From NCBI RefSeq assembly GCF_002234675.1, contig NC_019867.2, positions 21,608,184 to 21,672,183 on the forward strand: a stretch of DNA of 64,000 bases, given 5' to 3'. The notes under the pieces are model-generated. The model ran no database searches. It was not told the origin of the DNA and saw only the letters and a program-made list of their open reading frames with translations. The translations under genes were made by a program, and so were the position numbers. This document shows positions 34,701 through 46,189 of this stretch, one piece after another (the first letter of the stretch is position 1; the number at the start of each line of letters is the position of its first letter). This DNA is from Oryzias latipes (Eukaryota; Chordata; Actinopteri; Beloniformes; Adrianichthyidae).

Positions 34701-35019
34701 CCAATAGGCAATCAGCTGACCTCAGGCCCAGACTTCCACCTCCAACGTTGTGGTTGCTAAGACTAATAATGGGACAAAACCAACATGCCCTGAAAGACAA
34801 CCACCAGCTGCTCCACCTGACCCTCCAGAAGCACTTGTGGGCTTTGATGCTTTGAACCTATGTCGGCCTTGAACCTATGTCGGTCTGAAAAGGTCAAACT
34901 TGGGGAGACCCCCGGTAAGATATGAACCAGAAAAATGTTCGAGATGACCATCTGCCATTGGAGGGGCGGACTTTTTTCAGCTTCTAGCTGAAAAAACACA
35001 GTTTTTCACACAGTTCACA

Positions 35020-35773
35020 CAGTTTCCATTATGAGATGGATGATGTCAGATAATGGCACAAACTTAATGTCTGCTTAAAAGGAGCTCAGGGAAGCTATCC
35101 AACAGAAGCTATCCAACAGATGGACAATGACATAGTTGAACCAGCGTTGCAACTAAAAGGAGTAAAGTGGATATTCAACCCAGCCCAGCTGCCTCCCACC
35201 AAGGTGGGGTGTGGGAAAGACAGACTGTACGCAGAATACTAAATTGTCTACTGAAGGAGCAGACAGTTAATGATGACTGCCTACACACAATAATGTGTGA
35301 AGTTGAAAGTATCATCAAAGGTAGACCGCTCACCACTGTGTCAGATGATGTGAATGATGTTGAGCATTTGACACCAAACCACTTGCTGTTGCTAAAATCC
35401 CAGCCCTGCCCAGCCTGCCCCCTGGAATCTTTACCAAAAATGACTTTTACTCAAGAAGAAGATGGAGACAGGTCCAGTTTCTTGTGGATTTATTCTGGAC
35501 CAGATGGACTGTGAATATCTTTCACAACAACAGGAACACTGTAGAAGAAATTTTATGGCTGGAGATGTCCTCCTTGTGGACAGTTCTTCCCCACGCAACT
35601 CTTGGGTTCTGGGGAAGGTGCTAGAAACGATACCAGATTCCAGTGGGACAGTGAGTAGAGTAAGGATAAAGACCAAGACTTGTCTGCTAAAAAGGCGTGT
35701 GAATAAACTGCGTCTGCTGGAAAAAGCAGTATCTGAAGAAAAAGGAAAGAGGATGTGTATTATGGATGTTTGA
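35020..35773 (+). pseudogene. BEL/Pao integrase C-terminal remnant
   Basis: The integrase core shows SDNGTN near 35045, then [20 protein letters not shown] (35190-35250), [17 protein letters not shown] and [16 protein letters not shown]. This is followed by the BEL-specific C-terminal domain: [20 protein letters not shown] and RIKTKTCLLKRRVNKLRLLE, ending at 35773. Several frameshifts break it. Only the 3' end of pol is present. A probable LTR follows. Confidence 0.88.
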
Positions 35774-35843
35774 AGTATTTGCCTCTCTATGTTTGAGTTT
35801 GAAATTGCTTAGTCATCCTGCTAACCAATTAGGGGCCGGATTA

Positions 35844-36109
35844 TGTTGGAGCCAAATTCACTGCTTCCATTTAATGGTTATGAAGTTAAATAATCCCTGT
35901 TTGAGCTTCCAATTAAATACCGCTACGTCACAGAGATGCTGTTAACAAGACTGCATTGTGAGATTGAAGTCTGAGAAAGTTGGAAGTGACATAGTTTTTT
36001 TGAACAAGTGTTTGTGTAATTTTCAGTTTTGGAATAAAAAGTTGAAAGAAGAACAGGTCTCACTCGCGTTTCGAATAACAGTTGCTGGACAGACTGCAAA
36101 CGGGGTACA
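35844..36109 (+). mobile_element. Probable 3' LTR of the BEL element
   Basis: Starts TGTTGGAGCC just after a purine-rich AGGGGCCGGA stretch (a possible polypurine tract) and ends GGGGTACA. It contains AATAAA near 36032. Position 70 bp after the pol stop fits a 3' LTR. The matching 5' LTR is absent, so the ends are tentative. Confidence 0.5.
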
Positions 36110-36329
36110 GAATAAAGCCATGAAGAGTACCACTACAACTTTCACATTTAGCCTTTTAGCCTTTTAATGAGCTTTTGAAAAAAGCTGCAAACAGACAAGC
36201 AGTGCCTTATTTAGGTTTCATAAGTGCTCTAAAAGTTGTTCTAAAAGTTATGCATCACAGATATAAGCAGAAAGAGAACAGTTGCCTAGGAATAGTAAGG
36301 TTGTCTGGAAGTGAGCCACAGATTACTCC

Positions 36330-38370
36330 CACTGGTCAACACTGTGTTTGAGAGGGTTTTGCATGTGTTAAAACTGAAACCACTGGCAAATGGGTTGTCA
36401 TTAAACCTCCTTCAAAAGCTTCTTTGCCAGGAGCTGTGTTAGTCAGTAACTGTTCGATTATTCTGTCTGACTCTTTCCCACGGAAAGTACCAGTTGCTTT
36501 GCGCAATGAAAACAAGCATGTCATTTCTCCATGAACTGTCATCGCTGAGATTCAGGCACTGGAAGAAATTGTAGCAAGTAAGAGTAGCAGGGTGATGCTG
36601 CAAAGCTGCAGGCAATCCCCCTGACTACCTGGGAGCAGTATAAAAATCGTTTTGCCCAACACTTGCAGCACTTGGAGTGTGGTGCTCTTACACTGCCAAT
36701 TTCCTGGTGGCTAACCCACTGTGCTTCCTGGTAAGTGTGGTGACGCTGTCTCCCTGTGAATCTGCTTTGGGTTTTAAACAAATTTCATTTTTAGCTGGAA
36801 AAAAAAGTGCTCTGGCATCTGGAGCTCCCCTCTATGCCCAAGTGAGCTTGAGGCGTGGATGAGTTTCTCCTCCCTGCTCAGGTGATCACTTTGTTTGGTC
36901 TCTGCCTGTTTAGTTTTAATGTTCATGAATTGGGGTTTTGACAGATTTGTTTGTATTTAGGGGCAGCTGAGGCGCCACTGCTTTTTTGTTTGGCTTCCCT
37001 GTATTTCATCGCACAGCAGTTACAGCTTGCTTCAGCCAGTGGGCTAGCAGCTCGACCTTTCTACCCATAGGATACACTCCTCTCTGCAGCAGGGCAGAGT
37101 GTCTGAAGAACCTGAGTGTGGTGGGTACAACTGCAGCTTGTGGCTGCCAACTCCAGCCCTTGGTGTTCCAGCTCCTGCCAGTGGGCTTCAGGCTGCACTC
37201 TGAGCCCAGACACCCATCTTCTTGGCCTCTACTGCAGCTAACAGAGAGCGGCGTCCACCCCTCTTCTCCATGGTCAGAGAACCTGCTGAGAGGTGCCACG
37301 CCCTTCCCAAGGACCTGTGCTGGTTTTATCCTGTTTTTACCTTTTGGTTTCATGGTGTGTGTGTTGGTGCGTGAGTGAGGGTGGGCATTGTTTATTTATT
37401 TATTTTTAAATGCTCAAACACTATTACCGACCCTTTAATTATTATTCCCCCCCCCCCTCGTCTTTTTTAGGGCAGAGTGTAGCGACGAAGCGTGTCGGGC
37501 GACAACAGTGGCAATCTCCTCTGTGGGTCGGCCCAGCGTTCCGTTGGTAAGCCTCGGCCCTCGAAGGGCCCCCCCCCCATTTTTTTCCCCCTCCCCAGCG
37601 TGATTGAGTCCCTTGTTTTTAATACATTTTAGCATTAATAAAATTGTGTTTAGACCGGTTACCACGTCTTGGCCTCATTTTGAATAGTAATCTGCGCGCC
37701 TTTGGGTTCCCCGGACGCTGTGCCCGGGGTGGCGTTGTTTCATCTTTCTGCTACACCACTTGCCACATAAGCAAAGTTAATCTACAAAACTGACTACATT
37801 TTGGTGATTCTCATGTTTCCTTAAAGTGGAATGAGAAGATAGTGGAAAAACTAAGTACCATGCTCGATGTCTTTGCTCAGCATGATCTAGACTATTGTCA
37901 TACAGACTGCATCAAGCATCAACTTAGATGATGAGTCAGCTTTTACACAAGTCTTGCCTGATATGTCTACAAGATCTGGATGCTGTTCGGCATTTGCAAG
38001 AACTCAGTCAAGCAGGAGTAATTAGTCTGAATCTTCCTTCTCTTCACCTATTGGAAGAAAAATGGGGTTGGCAGACTATGCATAAACTATAGGAAGTTAA
38101 AGATGCATATGCACTCCCTAACATGGAAGAAACCTCAACTTTTACAGGTTCCAAATGGTTTTCTCTACTCTCAGTCAGGTTATTACCAAATTGAGGAAGT
38201 TGACAAGCAGAAAACTGCTTTTGGTTGTCCATTCGGCTTCCGGGAGTTCAACAGAATGCCTCAAGGCATAACTAACGTCCTAGCACTTTCTAGAGGCTTT
38301 TGGAGAAATGCATGGGCGGCAAACCTCAAGGAAGTTTTAGTCTTTGAGGATCTCATTGTGTTTTAAAAAC
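36330..38370 (+). pseudogene. Second Ty3/gypsy pol remnant split by an LTR-like insert
   Basis: 36340-36665 reads as protease-region gypsy sequence (ETTGKWVVIKPPSKA, then WEQYKNRFAQHLQ). After the insert, 37800-38365 carries KWNEKIVEKLSTMLDVFAQH, LQELSQAGVI, SGYYQIEEVDKQKTAFGCPF and GFREFNRMPQG, the RT fingers and palm, ending at LKEVLVFEDLIVF where the DD box should be. It has frameshifts and stops. It overlaps in gene content with the copy at 32455, so it is a separate element. Confidence 0.8.
36675..37756 (+). mobile_element. LTR-like insertion of about 1.08 kb
   Basis: Gypsy pol sequence flanks it on both sides, and CACTTG occurs at both junctions (36669-36674 and 37757-37762). It runs from GAGTGTGGTGC to GCTACAC and has an AATAAA near 37637, close to the 3' end as in an LTR. 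An open frame across it (130 codons) is hydrophobic and unmatched. It could be a solo LTR. The exact ends are uncertain. Confidence 0.5.
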
Positions 38371-38399
38371 CGCTTGAGATGTGATTCCTAAATTGGTTA

Positions 38400-39185
38400 A
38401 ATCACCTGTGAGAATATAGGTGGAAGTTGTCTCTGAAAAATGAAAGTTTTCTAGAATGTCAGTTAAGCACTTGGGTAAAAGTGGAGGCCCTTAAAACCTG
38501 GCCAATTCCCAAATGGGGGGGGGGGGGGGTGCCTGGGGGAAGAGGTGGGTCCACTATCAGTACGAGACCTTGGAGGTTTGGCAAGTTTGGGTCTCTACTG
38601 AGGCAATCGGTGGTTGCCCCAGCTAGTTGGCTACCTCTGTCCCATTGAGACCTGACCAGAGACCAAGGTCCAATGCTGCGGTGGGTCTGGGGGCAGTTGT
38701 TTCACCAACTGGAGGCCAGTCTAACAGTTGTCCCGACTTACCCTTTTCCTCATATGATCACTTTTCGTGGTGATTTTGGGGGAGGAGCTACTTGGTAGTG
38801 GTCTCCCTCCCATCCTCCCACGGTTGGCGAATGGAAACGGGCCCTTCCCCTCTCGGTTTTAATTGCACCTTAGACAAGTAGGACCCTTGGTAGGGGAGGG
38901 TGCTTGGACATCACTGCCAGCAAGCAGATAATTTGTTCCCAACAATTAACATCTTGTTCGCATGAAATATAATTCCATTCCCACAAGATAATATTCCGTT
39001 CCCACGAAATACTATTTCGTAGTTACGCGATAGTTGTGCAGTCACATTCGGAGCGGAAGTCCAGGTGATGCTCCGGAGCGCCTCCCCTCATGTCTGACAT
39101 GTCTCAATTTTAACACTGACGTGTTGTCAGAGCACTGATTGTTAGGGCGGAGAAAAAGCTGCTGGTGAGGCTTGCCTCACCGCAA
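38400..39185. other. Unassigned repeat-like DNA
   Basis: 38420-38520 may be further degraded gypsy RT (VEALKTWPIPK, as in the spacer between RT and RNase H). It is followed by a 15-G run and a block with GGAGGGTGCTTGGACATCAC that I cannot assign. No gene. Confidence 0.4.
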
Positions 39186-39620
39186 AATTCATTTAGAAAT
39201 GTCTAATTTGACCATTAAAATGGATTAACAGAAATGTGTTATCATTTTCAAAATGTAACTGCATTAAATGACTCAAAAAAAAATCAATCCTTCAAAAAGC
39301 TTTCTCATTTTCTACTTAGAAATCACCTATCTTGTTACATAATTAACCCTTTGTACTATCCTATGACCCCACCCTTACATTGACGTGTTATACCTACCGT
39401 GACAAAGGTGGATAAAGGTGAAGAAGATTACATGTAATCCATGGACACCAGTGAAGATCACAAATCATTGAAGGAGAAAGGTTCAGCGCACTGTCTTGTG
39501 GGGTCTATATGACCAACCTCCCAAAGCTAAAGTGCGTAGGATAGCACAAGGGTTACAGCGAAAATGCAAAGGGGGGATTGCATTTTCATTTTCACATCCA
39601 CCCTGCGAATTGTGTTGCAT
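39186..39620. repeat. Diverged copy of the 230-bp repeat, split by a MITE
   Basis: Begins TTCATTTAGAAATGTCTAATTT, as in the array at 26993, and continues through GACTCAAA and ATTTTCTACTTAGAAATCACC. A TTAA-type MITE interrupts it, and it resumes as CGAAAATGCAAAGGGGGGATTG. Confidence 0.8.
39347..39552. mobile_element. TTAA-type MITE
   Basis: 206 bp, starting CCCTTTGTACTATCCTATG after TTAA (39343-39346) and ending GGATAGCACAAGGG before TTAC (39553-39556). The empty-site sequence is known from the 230-bp repeat array (ATAATTAAAACG), which confirms insertion at TTAA. Confidence 0.87.
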
Positions 39621-40153
39621 TTTCTTTCTTTTTGAAGTTTAATTTATAATTTCTGAGTAATTTTCTTTTCTTTCCTTCTAATTAATTAATGAATTATTAA
39701 TCAATTATTTCATTTCTGTCCTTCTAATTTATTTGATGTTTTCCATGGTGAACTGCGGCTCTACTGGGGTTTTTTTTTTCTCTGTATATGGGTGTATGTA
39801 TGTGTGGGTGTGTGTATATATATGCATTTAGGTGAGTACATGTATGTACATATAAATGTAAACACATTATTTTTTAAAAATTTAAAAATAATTATAGGAA
39901 GCCCTTCTGATAAAAAGATATTTCACCAGAAGATTTGTGGAATGGTGTTTGGCCTGTTGCTTGTCTCAGTTACAGAAGCAAGTATAGGTGTTTTTGTTCA
40001 GGGACAGTTTGTGCATGGGTTTTGGGATGGGAATTTGGGTGGGAACTCTCCTGGTTTTGGGTGATTCAACAAACTTTTAAACTCTCTGCAAGGCCATATA
40101 GTATACCTTCCTTATATTTCCCCCTTTTTGTCTTAACATTTTTTTTTCTATAA

Positions 40154-43100
40154 ATGAGCGCTTATAAGAGACAAGCTGGTGTGAAATTTGTTAGCTGGAA
40201 TGTGAGAGGGCCGAATTGACCTGTAAAATCAGCATGAATCTTTAATCATCTCAAATCTTTAAAATGTGAACTCGCTTTTTTCCAAGAAACCCACCTACAG
40301 AACAAAGATCAGATCAGACCTTAGAAAATCTTGGATTGGGCAGATTTCCATTCAAATTATAATTCCATATCCAGGGGCTCTGCCATTCTGGTAAACAAAA
40401 AAGTACCATTCAGACCTACCAGGATCATATCAGACCCACAAGGTCGCTTTGTCATGGTCTCCAGGGTTCTTTACAATGAACCTGTTGTTTTGGTTAATGT
40501 TTATGCTCCCAACTGGGATGATGGGGATTTCATCATGAAAAGTACCTTACTAATACCTAACATAAATTCCAACCAACTAATCTTTGGAGGTGACTTAAAC
40601 TGCGTAATTGATCCTACATTTGACCGGTCAAATCCCAAACCCACAAAACAATCAAGAATGGCTAGATCTACAGCAGTTTTTATGGAACTAATAGGGTGTG
40701 TTGACCCTTGGCGCACTCTTTACCCACAAGGTCGTTCCTTCTTCTTCTTCTTCTCACCTGTACATCATTCATTTAGCAGAATAGATTGTTTTTTTTATTG
40801 ATAAAAGCCTCATCCTGCTGGTTTCTAAAGTTAATTACTCAACTATACAGATCACGCCCCGTGCTCTTAGACCTAAAAATTTCTCTGCGATGCAAATGTC
40901 GCCCTCCCCTGGAAACTAGATAAAACGTTACTAGCGGACAGCGAGTTCTGTAAATTCATTGCTAAAAAAATAGACGAATATGTAGAATTAAATAAAGATG
41001 CCACTCCATCATTACTTTGGGAAACACTTAAAACAGTAATTACAGTTCATACACAGTTCGACTCAATGAGTCGAAGAAGCTTGAACAAGACCAGCTCAAG
41101 TCAGCATTGAACGAAGTTAATTCATTATATGCTACTGCCGCTTCTCCAGAACTGTATAGAAGCAGTTTCGACCTCCAGACTAAATATAATCTCTTATCCA
41201 CAGCTAAAACAGAATGTTTATTGCTTACGTCACGAGGACATCACTATGAGCATGGGGAAAAGGCAGGTCGTTTTCTTGCACACCAACTTAAACGACGAAC
41301 AGCCAATCGACAAATTCTTCAAATAAGGAAACCCAATGGTTTCTTAGCAATAGATCCAGATGAAATAAATAGTACATTCTCCTCATTTTACTCAAATATT
41401 TATAAATCTGAATCCAAAAATGCTCACAGTGAAATGAAACAGTTCCTTAATAATCTCAATGCCCCATGCATAACCCCTCACCACAGGAATGAGACTGAAC
41501 GCCCACTGCAACTTGTGGAAGTAACTGATGCAATAACTGAAATGCAGAGTGGAAAGGCACTTGGCCAAGATGGCTACCCTCTGGAGTTCTTTAAATTTTA
41601 CTCTATGTTCAACAACTCTTTTTCCCATGGTTCACTTCCAAGAACACTTACAGAAAATATCACCACCCTCCTTCTGAACTGGGAACGGATACCTCTGAAT
41701 GTGGCTCATTCCATCCTATTTCTCTTTTAAATAGTGATGTAAAAATTTTAGCCAAAATTCTAGCCTGGCGTTTAGACCCAACAATACACAATGTTATTTC
41801 AGTTGACCAAACTGGTTTCATCTCTGGACGCCAGTCTTTTACTAACATACGTGCTATCTTGAACGCTGTTTATTCTCCTGCGTCCACTGAGATACCCGAG
41901 GTGGTTGTCTCATTGGAAGCAGAGAAAGCCTTTGACAGGACTGAATGGTACTGAATGGTACTATCTATTTGAATGTCTAGTAACATTTCGATATGGTCTA
42001 AATTTTATCTCCTGGATCTGGCTCTTTTGTATACTTTTCCTGTAGCTTCTGTGATCACGAATGGCAAACAATCTAAGTATTTTAAGTCTGTGAGTACAGA
42101 ACCCACTGCCCCACAGTTAAATTTTTTTTTTTTATATATAAAGTAAACTATATAATAATGAATATACTTCCCAGATTCCTTTACCTGTTTCGGTGTGTCC
42201 CCCTGTACATCCCAAAATATTTTTTTAAATCAGTCGACAAAAGCTTTTTTTCATTCATCTGGAGCGGTAAGAACCCAAGAGTCCGTTTAAAATTATTACT
42301 AAACAAGACCTAAACATCAAGGTGGCTTAGCCCTACCAAATCTGTACCACTACTACTGGGCCTCCAGGCTCCTGACATCAACTGGTGTCGATATGAAGCC
42401 TCCTGTAAAACAACAACTTTGGCATTCCTGATTGAATTTAGTCTCCCCTGTGTCATTTCACACTATATTACATACAATCCAGTAGTTACAAATACCTTAA
42501 AAATTATGTTTCAATTCAGACAGACGTATGGACTCACTCAGGTTCTTACCACTTTGGGAAAAAGGTATTGTCAACTATGAGGACATGTAGCTAAGTGGTA
42601 TATTTGCAAGCTTCACTGATCTTGCATCCAAATTTAATCTGCCTCACTCTCACTTTTTTCACTTCCTTCAGCAACATGACCCTAACTTCCCTAACATACC
42701 CCCAGTCTCTGCGTTAGATGAGGTCTGTGAGTTGCCACTTAATCCAAAAAGATCAATTTCAGACTGCATATCACTTCATGACAGCACAGCTCTTCTGAAA
42801 ATAAGAAGTAGCTGGGAGGAAGAGCTTGAGTGGAGTTTGGATGATAATGTGTGGAACAGCGTCTTACAAAGAGTTCGCCACAGTACCTCTTGTGCCAAGT
42901 TAAATATAATACAGTTTAAAATTCTATATAGGGCTCACTTCTCTAAAGGAAGACTGTCAAGAATTTATCCTCATCGGAGTGCAAATCGTGACAGATGTCA
43001 AAAAAGTCCAGCCAATCTAACCCACATCTTCTGGTCATGTGCTGCTTTGGTGAACTATTGGTCTACAATTTTTAAAACCTTATCAGATGGACTCTATATC

Positions 43101-43354
43101 ACTTTCCAGCCTAGTGCAGAAGCAGCCATATTTGGTGTTACACACCAATACCCAGATACGCTAAGAAAAAGACACAAAGGGTGTCCCTGTGGCTGACTGA
43201 TCTTATGCAACTATTACAACTTGAGAAAATAAAATCTTCAGCTCGGGGATCGAGGGACAAATTTTTCTCAGTCTGGGGTTCGGTTTTAGATTACTTTGGC
43301 AAACTCAGGATTCTACCTGAGGCCTCCTCGTATTCCAGCATCTCGTCCCCATAG
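40154..43354 (+). pseudogene. L1-like LINE ORF2 remnant (endonuclease and RT)
   Basis: Starts with an APE-type endonuclease: KFVSWNVRGPN, LAFFQETHLQN, VNVYAPNWDD and LIFGGDLNCVID, with the last catalytic SRIDCFF near 40780. The RT follows: EMQSGKALGQDGYPLEFFKF (41540-41600), then KILAWRLDPTI, VDQTGFISGRQ and SLEAEKAFDRTEW. The segment that should carry the YADD active site is missing: coding similarity stops near 42119 at an AT-rich junction and resumes near 42155 with FLYLFRCVPLYIPKYFF. The C-terminal region includes LTHIFWSC (43015). Stops and frameshifts inactivate it. No ORF1 is seen upstream. The 3' end is probably near 43560. Confidence 0.9.
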
Positions 43355-43949
43355 TTTATAGTTTAAAATATTCTAACTTCTTAATTATTATTAGTCTTAT
43401 TCTTATTATTTTTTTAACGTATAAATGTCATATTATCTATTTTTTTACCTGTATTTTCACATTTTATGTTGCCATTTGGTTGACTGATCTGCCCATCGAG
43501 TTGGTCATATAGAGGTGTGCTTTTCTACATCGCCCATGTCATGACATAATAAATTTAAATATAGAAGCTTTTATCCTGTTATTCACATCATAGGCATTCA
43601 TATAGTTGGATTTCCAGATACTTTCACATTTCTGTCTGTGTGTGTCTCATTAAATATGATTGAAGGCACAGAGGATGTTTAAAGATCAGATTTATTTATT
43701 TTAAAAAGCTCAAAAGCATCAATCGGTAAATTACGTTCATTTACATCATCATGATCCTGCACTCTCCGTCCATGATCTTGCTGCAAAAGCCGCTTTCTGC
43801 CGCTACTTCCGTGTCTCTGAGCATTCAAAAGGGGTAAAAATAAAAAAACAAGAATGATCGATCTATTATTATCTCAATAAAAATCAGAAAAATATAGGAT
43901 TTTATTGCATATAAAAATTGATGGAGGTATGAATGATAACAAAAATCCC

Positions 43950-44310
43950 CAAAAGCTCTGAAGATGCTTAAGTTTATGACACCAAACCTCTTGTACTGAC
44001 TAATCATGACCTAATTGTCATACAATAACAGAGATTTGGACAGAATTTCACTTAGTTTATTTTTAGGAATTTTTCATATTGAAATATGGATCATTTTTGG
44101 TCATAAATGTTTAATAGCTCTGAAGATACTAAAGCTTCTGTCACCAAACTTTAAGTACGGACTAATCATTACTTTATTGTCCCACAACAACAAAGATTTG
44201 GTCAGAATTTACTCTATTTATTTTTTTAGGAATTTTCCATATTGAAATATGGATCTTATTTAGTCAAAAATCCTCTATAGCTCTGAAGATGCTTAAGTTA
44301 CTGTCAACGT
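43950..44310. repeat. Tandem repeat, about 163-bp unit
   Basis: AGCTCTGAAGATGCTTAAG-type sequence starts units at 43954, 44116 and 44279. Each unit also has CACCAAAC, GACTAATCAT, AGATTTGG(A/T)CAGAATTT and CATATTGAAATATGGATC. Two full units and part of a third. Non-coding. The CATATTGAAATATG segment is itself palindromic. Confidence 0.88.
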
Positions 44311-44757
44311 AACTATAAGGGAGATTGGGTAAAATTATATTTACCGAGCAAAAAATGTCGCTGTTTCAAAATTTATTTAAATCCCGATAACAAAATGGGA
44401 TGCAGATTTGAGCATCAGCACAGTTAAAAGCTTTTGGTCAGAAAAGTGTCTTAACATTTTTGCACTACATCTCCCATGATGCATTGGGTTAAAGAGACAG
44501 CTTCTCGGCGCACGAGTCTCTCCTCTTAAAGTCTTGAAACAACAACGAACACACATTAAACAGTTTCTAAATCTTCTAACTTTCTTTTTTTTTTTTTTTT
44601 AACTTGTCCTGTCCAACAGCTAGGCAGACAGATGAGAGCTGAGGGCCTCTTGTGTTGGACATATTTTACTTTAACAAGAGGGGTTATTAATCTTCAGACA
44701 AACCAAAGGTATGTCTGAATAAACCCCTTTTGTAATTGAGGCCAAACTTTATTAATT

Positions 44758-45456
44758 TCAATCATGTTTGAAAATCTTTGGTGTTGGACGGACGGAAAAG
44801 GAAAGAGAGAGCTTGTTAAGTCTCTTCCTGTCCCGGTCTGTGCTGCCTGCTCCCCAACAGGCCACGGCGTAGTGGACAACAGAGGCCACCACAGAGTCAT
44901 AAAATGTCCTTAAGAGAGGCCTGCACACTACAAAGGACCTCAGTCTCCTCAGAAGGTGGAGGCGACATTGGCCTTTCTTATACAGGGCATCAGTGTTTTG
45001 AGTCCAGTCCAGTTTCTTGTTGAGGTGAACACCCAGGTACTTAAAACTGTCCACTACCTCAACGTCCGAGCCCTGGATGCTCACCGGTGTGAATTGTGGT
45101 GTTCTCCTCCGGAAATCAATCACCATCTCCTTTGTTTTACTGGTGTTCAAGCACAGGTGATTACGCTGACACCAGTCCACAAAGTCCTTGATGACTGACC
45201 TGTACTCCAGCTCGTTCCCCCCCGACACACAGCCAACAATGGCCGAGTCGTCAGAGAACTTCTGGAGGTGACAAGTGCCGGTGTTGTAGGTAAAGTCCGA
45301 GGTATAAAGGGTGAACAGGAACGGTGAGAGCACCGTCCCCTGAGGAGCACCAGTGCTGGAAACCACCACCTCCGACACACAGTTGTGTAGCCTCACATAC
45401 TGTGGTCTGTTGGTGAGGTAGTCGGTCGTCCATGCAGTCAGTACCTTTTTCTTCAT
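44758..45456 (-). pseudogene. CR1/L2-group LINE reverse transcriptase, 5'-truncated
   Basis: A 232-codon open frame on the - strand covers the RT palm and thumb: STGAPQGTVLSPFLFTLYTS, then FSDDSAIVGC (the catalytic [FY]xDD box, here FSDD), FVDWCQRNHLCLNTSKTKEM, VDSFKYLGVHLNKKLDWT and SVVHYAVACWG. The N-terminal RT and endonuclease are absent, the typical LINE 5' truncation, and a frame change upstream of 45456 adds decay. The end is lost in KLSLSFSV, where family members continue. Teleost families of this kind include L2/Maui and Rex1. I cannot choose between them. Confidence 0.88.
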
Positions 45457-46185
45457 ACGAGGAATGTGTAGTTGCTAAATTACTACCTAGTAAAAGTGAG
45501 GCATGTGTGAAATAAACCCGACGCCAACGCAATAAAAGTTTAATATTAAATTCATTTATAAAGGCTTAATATTAAATAAATCGAAACAACGTAGTTTATT
45601 TAATTTAACCTATCGAATTGAAATGACATCACAAAAAGTAGAAGCTATCTTCTTCCCGACAGTTAACTTATAGCACGTTAGCATAATCTTATGTTAGGTT
45701 GAAGAGCTAATTACATTTAATACGTTCATTTTATGATAAAACCAACAAGTAAACCATTTTTGGCTATAATTGAGAACACAGACCTTAATTAAAGGAGACA
45801 CTGCAACAGGAGGCGCCATGGCTTTACAGTTTGTTTGCTAGAAGCAACAAAGGTCAAGCACCGCTGAGATCTGCAATAAGTAAACGACTTCTGTGGTTTT
45901 GACCTAAGCCACAGCTCTCTGTAAGCTAACTACTGACACCTGGTGGACACAATGGAAGAACGCAATGGTGCTACAATACCCAAAATGCTTTTTCAGTTTC
46001 ACAATAAAGCTGCGTTTGATTACTCAAAAATAAAATGAAAAATCAATCCGCCAAATTGCTTTTATTTCTTAGTGTTACGGATTATGACATGAGCTTTCAA
46101 AAAACACCAACAGCAGCACTCCAGGTTGAGTGCATCTAAATCTTAGACGACTTCAGCTGGGATTGAATTACTGGTGTCTTTGAAG
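45457..46185. other. Intergenic AT-rich DNA with a fragment of the 230-bp repeat
   Basis: About 45980-46075 resembles the 230-bp repeat (AAAATGCTTTTTCAGTTTC, then TACTCAAAAATAAAATGAAAA). Otherwise no gene or repeat boundary is recognised. Confidence 0.45.
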
Positions 46186-46189
46186 GTCA

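Noticed and set aside
36986-37378. 130-codon open frame, and its antisense of 115 codons
   Set aside because: Both lie in the LTR-like insert. They overlap on opposite strands and lack any recognisable domain.
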